The position numbers and the translations under genes were made by a program. Source: Desulfosporosinus sp. UBA4726 (GTDB taxonomy: Bacteria; Bacillota; Desulfitobacteriia; Desulfitobacteriales; Desulfitobacteriaceae). Taken from it: DNA of 7,297 bases. The notes beneath the pieces were generated by a model. That model saw nothing but the letters and a program-made list of their open reading frames with translations, ran no database searches and was not told the origin of the DNA. Location: the NCBI GenBank assembly GCA_002404215.1, contig DHJG01000226.1, forward strand, positions 2,139 to 9,435. The letters run 5' to 3'. Within the stretch, counting starts at the first letter, position 1, and each line of letters begins with the position of its first letter. Positions 1 through 5,572 of the stretch are shown here, piece by piece.

Positions 1-333
1 TTGTCACTCGCTTTAGGCGGAGACACGTATAAGATGAAGTTTGGGCATCGAGGTGGAAATCAACCTGTCCAAGATCTTCAATCAAAAAAAGTAACCATTA
101 CCTCTCAAAATCACGGGTATGCGATTGCAGAAGAAAGCTTAGAACAGACCCCATTGCATGTAACGCACCGCAACCTTAATGATCAAAGTGTGGAAGGGGT
201 TAAACATCGGGATTTGCCTGTTTTTTCTGTTCAATACCATCCGGAAGCAGGACCAGGTCCGAGTGAATCCCTGTATCTTTTTGAGGAGTTTGCGCAGTTA
301 ATGCAGGAAAGGAGGGCTCAACATGCCACTTAA
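1..333 (+). CDS. carA: Carbamoyl-phosphate synthase small (glutaminase) subunit, 3' end only
   Basis: This is the C-terminal 110 residues of CarA, the class I glutamine amidotransferase subunit. It hydrolyses glutamine and passes ammonia to CarB for carbamoyl-phosphate synthesis in the cytoplasm. Visible family landmarks are FGHRGGNQPV (residues 14-23 of this fragment), the SQNHGY stretch (35-40), and the HPE pair of the catalytic triad (H80, E82) in QYHPEAGPGP. The nucleophile cysteine (CLGHQ motif) should lie only a few codons before base 1, so it is outside the window. The leading TTG is an internal leucine codon, not a start. The gene ends at TAA 331-333 and overlaps carB by 11 bases, which suggests translational coupling and equal subunit supply. 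There is no sign of damage. Assignment is by motif recognition and by the adjacent carB. Confidence 0.95.
   Translation: MSLALGGDTYKMKFGHRGGNQPVQDLQSKKVTITSQNHGYAIAEESLEQTPLHVTHRNLNDQSVEGVKHRDLPVFSVQYHPEAGPGPSESLYLFEEFAQLMQERRAQHAT
308..315 (+). promoter_or_regulatory. carB ribosome binding site inside the carA 3' end
   Basis: AAAGGAGG lies within the last carA codons, 7 bases before the ATG at 323. It is close to the ideal anti-16S match and fixes the carB start despite the 11-base overlap with carA. Confidence 0.85.
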
Positions 334-3300
334 CCCGGAGTGGAAAAAGGTCCTTGTCATAGGGTCCGGACCGATCGTTATTGGGCAAGCTGCAGAATTT
401 GATTATGCTGGGACCCAAGCATGCAAGGCTCTTCGTGAAGTAGGGGTAGAAGTGGTATTGGTTAACAGTAATCCGGCAACCATTATGACGGATACGAAAA
501 CAGCGAATATTACCTATATCGAACCTCTGTTACCTGAGCGTTTAGAGGCGATTATCAGCAAAGAACGTCCGGATGCTCTTCTGCCCACGCTGGGTGGTCA
601 AACAGGACTCAATCTGGCGATGGAACTAGTTCGTAGCGGGGTCTTAAAGCGTTATGACGTGGACCTAATCGGCTGTAATGCTGAAACAATTTATAAAGCG
701 GAAGACCGCGAGGCGTTTAAGGAAACGATGCTTGCACTTGAAGAACCGGTTGCCGAAAGCGTGATCGTAACAACCCTGGAAGAGGGGGAGCAATTCGCCC
801 AAAAGCAGGGGTTCCCATTGATTGTTCGTCCAGCTTACACTTTAGGTGGAACTGGTGGGGGAATTGTCAAAAACGCTAAACATCTGGAAGACATTTTACA
901 AAGAGGGCTGCAGGCTAGTCCAATCGGGCAATGCCTCGTGGAGCGGAGTGTGGCCGGATGGAAAGAAATTGAGTATGAAGTCATGCGGGATGCTGCCGAT
1001 AACTGTATTACGATTTGCAATATGGAGAATATCGATCCTGTAGGAATTCATACCGGCGATAGCATTGTGGTTGCACCCTCACAAACCTTGACAGATGTTG
1101 AATATCAGATGCTTCGGGCGTCATCGCTCAAGATCATTCGGGCCTTGGAGGTTAACGGTGGGTGCAATGTCCAGTTTGCCTTGAATCCGACGAGCAGAGA
1201 GTACGTCGTAATTGAAGTTAATCCTCGGGTAAGCCGCTCCAGTGCGCTCGCTTCGAAAGCCACCGGATATCCAATTGCTAAAATGGCAGCCCTTCTGTCG
1301 GTAGGATTTACCCTTCCAGAATTGACAAACCCGGTGACCGGAAATACTAGTGCTTGTTTTGAACCTGCCCTCGACTATGTTGTTGTCAAGTTTCCTCGTT
1401 GGCCTTTTGATAAATTTCCTGCCGCAGATCATCGTCTCGGTACGCAAATGAAAGCGACCGGAGAGGTGATGGCAATGGAGAGGACCTTGGAGGGCGCCTT
1501 GTTAAAAGCGATGCGTTCTTTGGAAATCGGGACAGTGGGTCTTCGAATTGATGACTCTGGGCGTTGGACGGAGATGGAAATTGAAGACAAGCTTAATCGT
1601 GCCGATCATGAACGTCTTTTCGCAATGGCTGAAGCATTTCGCCGGGATTGGACCATTGTAGAAGTACAAATGCTTACTCAAATAGACCCCTTCTATTTGC
1701 ATAAAATAAAAGACCTTGTTTCTCTTGAACAGCGGTTGCAGGGTGAGCCACTAACAACTGAGTTGTTGCGTTTTGCTAAAGTTCAAGGGTTTTCTGATTT
1801 AGCAGTCGCCAAGCTCACGGGACGTTCGGAAGAAGCGGTCCGGTCCATGCGCATGACGGATGGAATCGTTCCAGTATATAAGACCGTTGATACCTGTGCT
1901 GCAGAGTTTGCTTCGGCAACGCCTTATTACTATTCTAGTTATGAAGAAGAGGATGAGGTTTCGATAAGCTTAGGACCCAAAGTCGTTGTCTTAGGCTCAG
2001 GACCTATTCGGATCGGGCAAGGGATTGAATTCGATTATTGCTCCGTCCATGCACTTTCCGCTTTGCAAGAAGCGGGTGTGGAATCGATTATGATTAACAA
2101 TAATCCAGAAACAGTATCGACAGATTTCGATACTGCAGACAAATTGTATTTTGAACCATTGACGTTGGAAGATGTCCTTCATGTGTTGAATAAGGAAAAG
2201 GCAGACGGAGTTTTAGTACAATTTGGAGGACAAACAGCCATTAATTTGGCGGGTCCACTGAACAGTGCTGGGATTCGAATTCTAGGTACCCAGGTCGACG
2301 CAATTGATATGGCAGAGGATCGGGAACGTTTTGCAGACCTTTTAAGCCGTTTAGGAATTCCCCAATCCGAAGGCCGAAGTGTTACTGCTGTAGAGCAGGC
2401 CAAAGAGATTGCTAAGGAACTAGAATTTCCTGTTATTGTTCGCCCATCTTACGTCATCGGTGGACGTGCCATGCAAGTGGTAGAGAATATAGATCAACTT
2501 GAAGACTATTTAAAGCGGGCGATCAACCTATCGACAGAGCATCCAATTTTGGTAGATAGATACTTGGAAGGCAAAGAAGTTGAAATTGATGCGGTTTCAG
2601 ACGGAGAAACCACTGTTATAGCGGGTATTATGGAGCATATCGAGCGTGCGGGAGTCCACTCAGGGGATAGTTTGGCGGTCTATCCTCCTCAAAGTTTAAC
2701 ACCCTCTGAAATTGATCAGATTCAGGATTACACGTGTCGCATCGCAGAAGGACTTGGCATTAAAGGACTTATGAATATTCAATTCGTCGTCGTTCGAGGT
2801 AAGGTTTATGTACTCGAAGTGAACCCCAGGGCGAGTCGTACTGTACCGATTTTGTCCAAGGTTACTGGGATCCCTTTAGTTAATTTGGCAGTCCGAGTTT
2901 CCCTTGGGGAAACATTGAAGGATATGGGGTATGAGCAGGGGCTTGCTCCAGAGTCACCGTTCGTTGTGGTTAAGGCCCCTGTCTTTTCCTTCGAAAAGTT
3001 GACCAAAGTTGAAACATCACTGGGTCCCGAAATGAAATCAACCGGTGAGGTCTTAGGTATGGATACTCAATTTGGGCACGCTTTGGCAAAAGCCTTTGCT
3101 GCCTCTCATATTCCACTTCCGAGCGAAGGCAATATTTTAGTTTCAGTTGCTGAAAAGGATCGTCCAGAGGCGATTACTTTGGCTCAACAACTGGCTCAGC
3201 TGGGGTTCGGAGTCAAAGGCACAGGCGATACAGCGAAGGTCCTAGCTTTGTGTGGAGTAACAGTTGAAGAGGTGAGTGAATCCAGTGAGGCTCTTCGGGA

Positions 3301-3520
3301 GGCCATACGGCAACGGGAATTTGCCTTTATCCTCAGTACGCCTACGAAAGGAAAGACACCGGAGAGGACCGGTTACTTGTTGAGGAGGTTAGCAGCTGAA
3401 CATGGGGTTCCCTGCTTCACATCAATGGATACCGCAAAAGCTGTTGTACGGGCGTTGTTGGAAATGCGGAGCCAAACTCCACCTCAGGTTCTCTCGTTAC
3501 AGGAATATATGGCCTTGTAG
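323..3520 (+). CDS. carB: Carbamoyl-phosphate synthase large subunit
   Basis: Complete CarB, 1065 aa (the E. coli protein is 1073). It makes carbamoyl phosphate from bicarbonate, ATP and the ammonia supplied by CarA, for both arginine and pyrimidine synthesis. The internal duplication is plain. The N-terminal half opens with GSGPIVIGQ (residues 14-22), carries RPAYTLGG (from R169) and ends its ATP-grasp core with EVNPR (298-302). The C-terminal half repeats this with GSGPIRIGQ (558-566), RPSYVIGG and EVNPR (832-836). The first half makes carboxyphosphate and carbamate; the second phosphorylates carbamate. The last ~135 residues, from about 931, fit the MGS-like allosteric domain, which in relatives binds effectors such as ornithine or UMP; the effector here cannot be read from sequence. 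The ATG at 323 has a strong ribosome site. A terminator starts 6 bases past the stop, so carB closes its transcription unit. Confidence 0.98.
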   Translation: MPLNPEWKKVLVIGSGPIVIGQAAEFDYAGTQACKALREVGVEVVLVNSNPATIMTDTKTANITYIEPLLPERLEAIISKERPDALLPTLGGQTGLNLAMELVRSGVLKRYDVDLIGCNAETIYKAEDREAFKETMLALEEPVAESVIVTTLEEGEQFAQKQGFPLIVRPAYTLGGTGGGIVKNAKHLEDILQRGLQASPIGQCLVERSVAGWKEIEYEVMRDAADNCITICNMENIDPVGIHTGDSIVVAPSQTLTDVEYQMLRASSLKIIRALEVNGGCNVQFALNPTSREYVVIEVNPRVSRSSALASKATGYPIAKMAALLSVGFTLPELTNPVTGNTSACFEPALDYVVVKFPRWPFDKFPAADHRLGTQMKATGEVMAMERTLEGALLKAMRSLEIGTVGLRIDDSGRWTEMEIEDKLNRADHERLFAMAEAFRRDWTIVEVQMLTQIDPFYLHKIKDLVSLEQRLQGEPLTTELLRFAKVQGFSDLAVAKLTGRSEEAVRSMRMTDGIVPVYKTVDTCAAEFASATPYYYSSYEEEDEVSISLGPKVVVLGSGPIRIGQGIEFDYCSVHALSALQEAGVESIMINNNPETVSTDFDTADKLYFEPLTLEDVLHVLNKEKADGVLVQFGGQTAINLAGPLNSAGIRILGTQVDAIDMAEDRERFADLLSRLGIPQSEGRSVTAVEQAKEIAKELEFPVIVRPSYVIGGRAMQVVENIDQLEDYLKRAINLSTEHPILVDRYLEGKEVEIDAVSDGETTVIAGIMEHIERAGVHSGDSLAVYPPQSLTPSEIDQIQDYTCRIAEGLGIKGLMNIQFVVVRGKVYVLEVNPRASRTVPILSKVTGIPLVNLAVRVSLGETLKDMGYEQGLAPESPFVVVKAPVFSFEKLTKVETSLGPEMKSTGEVLGMDTQFGHALAKAFAASHIPLPSEGNILVSVAEKDRPEAITLAQQLAQLGFGVKGTGDTAKVLALCGVTVEEVSESSEALREAIRQREFAFILSTPTKGKTPERTGYLLRRLAAEHGVPCFTSMDTAKAVVRALLEMRSQTPPQVLSLQEYMAL

Positions 3521-3525
3521 AGCAG

Positions 3526-3562
3526 AAACTCCCGCTGGACAAATCGTCCGCGGGAGTTTTTT
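3526..3562 (+). terminator. Intrinsic terminator after carB
   Basis: AAACTCCCGC (3526-3535) pairs perfectly with GCGGGAGTTT (3550-3559). An inner GGAC/GTCC helix (3537-3540 with 3546-3549) extends the stem across a single bulged T, leaving a five-base loop. A run of six T (3557-3562) follows directly. This is a strong Rho-independent terminator. It implies that transcription from carA-carB mostly stops before the transposase, yitT and argF. Confidence 0.93.
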
Positions 3563-3648
3563 GAGTGTGCAAAGCAGGGCGATCAACTTGGTGGAGAAAG
3601 AGTCCAGGATGGAGGTTTGGAAGTCAAGTAAACGTTTCAAGCCAACAA

Positions 3649-3672
3649 GCCAAGGGGACGTTTTGTTTGCCA
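3649..3672 (+). repeat. Left outer end repeat of the RAYT element
   Basis: The core is GGGGACGTTTTGTTTGCCA at 3654-3672, preceded by GCCAA. It matches the reverse complement of 4522-4545 at 23 of 24 bases. The tetranucleotide GTAG follows shortly after (3674-3677). GTAG is the tetranucleotide guide known for the E. coli REP/RAYT system, but whether it matters here is only a guess. Confidence 0.85.
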
Positions 3673-3709
3673 GGTAGTAAAAAAAATGATAACATCAGAA
3701 GAGTAGGGT

Positions 3710-3733
3710 CAAGGGGACGTTTCGATTTGCCAG
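3710..3733 (+). repeat. Second, direct copy of the RAYT end repeat
   Basis: It shares CAAGGGGACGTTT and TTTGCCAG with the outer left copy but has CGA in place of TG between them, so it is one base longer. It starts 59 bases after the equivalent position of the first copy and is also preceded by GTAG (3703-3706). It lies 32 bases upstream of the transposase start codon, so it could act as an operator as well as a transposition substrate. Confidence 0.8.
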
Positions 3734-3755
3734 TCATTGAAAATAAATATAAAAT

Positions 3756-3760
3756 AGGTG
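3756..3760 (+). promoter_or_regulatory. Transposase ribosome binding site (start-deciding)
   Basis: AGGTG sits 5 bases before the ATG at 3766. It is modest, but it is the only plausible ribosome site near the point where conserved RAYT sequence begins. The reading frame stays open upstream to about 3565, but that part runs through the end repeats and has no comparable site. Confidence 0.55.
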
Positions 3761-3765
3761 ATAAT

Positions 3766-4521
3766 ATGCCGAGAACTGCACGAGAAAAGAGCCAAACAGG
3801 AATATACCATATAATGCTTCGAGGGATAGATAAGCGAGATCTATTTCTAAAAGAATCAGAGTATGAGAAGTTTATTGATTACATTCAGAAGGCAAGAGAT
3901 AAGAGTGAGTTCACGGTATATGCTTATTGCTTGATGACCAATCACATACATATTCTGCTTAAAACACAGACTGAGGCACAAGATATAGGAGATATTGTCA
4001 GAAGGATAACCGTTGGCTATGCTCAGTATCACAATGTTCAAAATGGTAGAACGGGGCATCTTTTCCAGAACCGATTTAGGAGTGAAGTGGTAGAGAGTGA
4101 CGTATACTTCCTTGAGGTTATAAGATATATTCACCAAAATCCTCTAAAAGCTGGAATGGTAAATAATATTGAAGATTATAAATGGAGTAGTTATAATGCG
4201 TATTTCAATACAGAAAATATATTAGTCGAAACCTCGTTTGCGTTAGGCTTGTTTAGAGATACAAAACACTTTGAGACATTCATGAAACAAAAGAATAACG
4301 ATCAATGTCTGGAATACAATCCGAAAACAAGGTATTCAGATGAGGATTTAAAGGAATTTGTATCATCGTTCGTAGATATTAATACTTTAAACGAACTAGA
4401 TACCAGATCTAGAGATAAAGCTCTGGCAAATATAAAAGAGGTTACCACATCAAGTAATAGACAGTTATCAAGAGTTCTCAATATTGGAAGAGGGATAATC
4501 GAAAAAGTTACACAACGATGA
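3766..4521 (+). CDS. REP-associated tyrosine transposase (RAYT), Y1/HUH family
   Basis: A 251-aa protein of the IS200-like Y1 transposase superfamily, RAYT branch. Such enzymes cut single-stranded DNA at short palindromic repeats through a 5'-phosphotyrosine intermediate. The N-terminal PRTAREKSQTGIYHIMLRG is the typical RAYT opening. The HUH-type metal site is H60-I61-H62 in NHIHILL. GYAQYHN (84-90) holds the candidate catalytic tyrosine (Y88 or Y85). GRTGHLFQNRFRS (94-106) and RYIHQNPLKAGMV (120-132), followed by EDYKWSSY (136-143), are family signatures. The C-terminus (about 229-251, SSNRQLSRVLNIGRGIIEKV) resembles a DNA-binding helix-turn-helix, as in many longer RAYTs. All core motifs are present, so the gene looks intact. 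It is enclosed by matching repeats, its probable substrates. Base composition is low: a hand count of 4141-4200 gives 30% G+C, against 55% in a carB sample. Confidence 0.93.
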   Translation: MPRTAREKSQTGIYHIMLRGIDKRDLFLKESEYEKFIDYIQKARDKSEFTVYAYCLMTNHIHILLKTQTEAQDIGDIVRRITVGYAQYHNVQNGRTGHLFQNRFRSEVVESDVYFLEVIRYIHQNPLKAGMVNNIEDYKWSSYNAYFNTENILVETSFALGLFRDTKHFETFMKQKNNDQCLEYNPKTRYSDEDLKEFVSSFVDINTLNELDTRSRDKALANIKEVTTSSNRQLSRVLNIGRGIIEKVTQR

Positions 4522-4545
4522 TGGCAAACAAAACGTCCCCATGGC
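4522..4545 (-). repeat. Right end repeat of the RAYT element, inverted
   Basis: Read on the minus strand this repeats the left outer end, with 23 of 24 bases identical and the 19-base core (4522-4540) exact. It abuts the transposase stop codon. It is followed by a second ATGGC (4551-4555) and, after 21 bases, by the yitT ribosome site. Confidence 0.85.
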
Positions 4546-4566
4546 AGAAAATGGCCTGTTGAGCGG

Positions 4567-4574
4567 AAGGGAGG
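4567..4574 (+). promoter_or_regulatory. yitT ribosome binding site (start-deciding)
   Basis: AAGGGAGG, inside a longer purine run up to 4577, lies 6 bases before GTG 4581. This supports the GTG over the later TTG at 4587. An out-of-frame ATG (4579-4581) shares its G with the GTG. Confidence 0.7.
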
Positions 4575-4580
4575 GGGTAT

Positions 4581-5447
4581 GTGCTATTGCTTAGTGATAA
4601 ACAACGACTTCAGAGGAGACTTAAAAAAATATTATTTCTCATAATTGGTTCTGCCCTAGCAGGGATTGGATTAGAAATTTTCCTAATACCCAATAACGTC
4701 ATTGACGGTGGCATAGTGGGAATTTCGATCATGGCAGGGTATCTTACTAAATGGCCGGTAGGTTTGTTCATATTTGGTTTAAACATTCCCTTTTTTATCT
4801 TCGGATATCTACAGATCGGAAAATCGTTTACTATTTCTACTATATTTTCAGTCGCTATGTTGTCTATGTGGGTTAGTGTTTTACATCCAGTGCCTGGAAT
4901 TACGCAAGATGTCTTTCTGGCTTCTGTTTTTGGAGGAATTGTTCTAGGCATTGGGGTTGGTTTAATCATTCGCTATGGTGGTTCTTTAGATGGTACTGAG
5001 ATTATTGCCATAGTTCTGGATAAAAAAAGTGCATTTTCTGTTGGCGAGATAGTAATGTTCTTTAATCTTTTTATACTAAGTAGTGCAGGACTGGTTTTCG
5101 GATGGGATAGAGCTATGTACTCACTCGTAGCCTATTTCATTGCATTCAAGGTTATTGACCTTACTATAGAAGGCATAGATGAGTCAAAGGAGGCCATGAT
5201 TATATCGGATAAACACCAAGAGATTACTGAAGTACTAATGGCTAGACTAGGTAGAGGAGTTACCCTACTTCAAGGGAAGGGAGGATTTACGGGTGAAGAA
5301 AAAGGTGTATTATATTGCGTGCTCACACGTTTAGAGGTTTCTAAGTTTAAGTCGATCATTACTGAAATCGATGAGGAGGCTTTTGTCACGATTAGCAGTG
5401 TTCACGAAGTGATGGGTGGTAGATTTAAAAAGAAGGCAATTCATTAA
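4581..5447 (+). CDS. YitT family membrane protein (DUF161 + DUF2179)
   Basis: A 288-aa integral membrane protein of the YitT family, starting at GTG. The N-terminal two thirds is hydrophobic, with five or six likely membrane segments (about 18-36, 58-78, 84-102, 112-131, 156-174, 178-194). It carries the family motifs PNNVIDGGIVGISI (37-50) and GGSLDGTEI (133-141), both typical of DUF161. The C-terminal soluble part from about 205 (GRGVTLLQGKGGFTGEEK, VLYCVLTRLE, then FVTISSVHEVMGGRF) is the DUF2179 domain. The molecular role of the family is not firmly established, and transport is only suspected. I see no link to arginine metabolism beyond position. A hand count of 4801-4860 gives 33% G+C, so it groups with the transposase rather than with argF (57% in 6181-6240). 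No convincing promoter of its own was found, so it may depend on transcription from the RAYT element. It is intact, with normal family length. Confidence 0.92.
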   Translation: MLLLSDKQRLQRRLKKILFLIIGSALAGIGLEIFLIPNNVIDGGIVGISIMAGYLTKWPVGLFIFGLNIPFFIFGYLQIGKSFTISTIFSVAMLSMWVSVLHPVPGITQDVFLASVFGGIVLGIGVGLIIRYGGSLDGTEIIAIVLDKKSAFSVGEIVMFFNLFILSSAGLVFGWDRAMYSLVAYFIAFKVIDLTIEGIDESKEAMIISDKHQEITEVLMARLGRGVTLLQGKGGFTGEEKGVLYCVLTRLEVSKFKSIITEIDEEAFVTISSVHEVMGGRFKKKAIH

Positions 5448-5478
5448 TACTACGAGATGTATGAGTTTATGTCCCGTA

Positions 5479-5528
5479 ATAATAATGCAAAACCAGAAAT
5501 AGTTTCATTTCTGGTATTGCATTATTAT
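5479..5528. repeat. Long near-perfect palindrome (hairpin) between yitT and argF
   Basis: Bases 5479-5500 pair with 5507-5528 at 21 of 22 positions (one A/A mismatch, 5491/5516) around the six-base loop AGTTTC. The inner half is ACCAGAAAT/ATTTCTGGT and the outer half is AT-only apart from a TGCA-type core. No T-run follows, so it is not a standard terminator, although it could still protect the 3' end of the yitT mRNA. Its right arm overlaps the argF -35 and first ARG-box. Confidence 0.8.
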
Positions 5529-5545
5529 ACATAAGACAGTATAAT
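5517..5545 (+). promoter_or_regulatory. Predicted argF promoter
   Basis: A perfect TATAAT (5540-5545) lies 17 bases after a weak -35, TTGCAT (5517-5522). Transcription would start near 5552, leaving a leader of about 21 bases with little room for an RNA switch. A private promoter for argF fits with the terminator after carB and the inserted genes. Confidence 0.65.
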
Positions 5546-5551
5546 AATGCA
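5518..5551 (+). promoter_or_regulatory. Predicted ArgR/AhrC operator: two tandem ARG-boxes over the argF promoter
   Basis: TGCATTATTATACA (5518-5531) fits the ARG-box core TGNAT-WWWW-ATNCA at every fixed position. AGTATAATAATGCA (5538-5551) fits with one mismatch in the first base. Their centres are 20 bases apart, near the roughly 21 expected for a hexameric arginine repressor on paired boxes. One box covers the -35 and the other the -10, the geometry of arginine-dependent repression. The two boxes also form a perfect 13-base inverted repeat (5518-5530 with 5539-5551). A third, poorer match (5476-5489, two mismatches) lies 42 bases upstream of the first. Confidence 0.6.
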
Positions 5552-5556
5552 CATCG

Positions 5557-5565
5557 AAGGGGTGG
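5557..5565 (+). promoter_or_regulatory. argF ribosome binding site
   Basis: AAGGGGTGG ends 7 bases before ATG 5573. It supports this start over the out-of-frame ATG at 5566. Confidence 0.75.
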
Positions 5566-5572
5566 ATGAGAT

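Larger units (their letters stand above)
3649..4545 (+). mobile_element. RAYT transposon-like element bounded by inverted repeats
   Basis: An 897-base unit holds one transposase gene between inverted repeats. The left end (3649-3672) and the reverse complement of the right end (4522-4545) agree at 23 of 24 positions; the single difference is A versus T at the fifth base. A further copy of the repeat (3710-3733) lies in direct orientation between the left end and the gene. The inner edge of the right repeat begins on the base after the transposase stop codon. The interior is visibly AT-richer than the arginine genes. No target-site duplication was evident, as expected for Y1 single-strand chemistry. 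The true cleavage sites cannot be defined from one copy; the left boundary could be 3649 or 3710. Confidence 0.75.

Noticed and set aside
835..3006. Opposite-strand and out-of-frame reading frames of 60-108 codons within carB, with similar ones in yitT, argF and argG
   Set aside because: They lie entirely under strongly conserved genes in another frame, lack ribosome sites and resemble no known protein; they are coding shadows.
3649..3733. Two spaced direct repeats as a minimal CRISPR array
   Set aside because: There are only two copies, of unequal length. An inverted third copy lies across the transposase gene and no cas genes are present, so they are RAYT end repeats.
3727..3753. Transposase promoter with TTGCCA (3727-3732) and TATAAA (3748-3753)
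   Set aside because: The spacer is only 15 bases and the region is so AT-rich that a chance match is likely; too weak to annotate.
3565..3765. Upstream extension of the transposase reading frame, adding 67 codons before ATG 3766
   Set aside because: The extension reads through the end repeats, resembles no known RAYT sequence and has no good ribosome site. Family homology starts at PRTAREKS just after ATG 3766.
5479..5528. Hairpin after yitT as an intrinsic terminator
   Set aside because: The stem is long, but its base is AT-only and it is followed by ACATAAGACAG rather than a T-run, so standard termination is not supported.
5448..5572. Riboswitch or attenuator controlling argF
   Set aside because: The predicted transcript start near 5552 leaves only about 21 leader bases, and no leader peptide or known riboswitch pattern was seen. 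Operator control explains the palindromes better.
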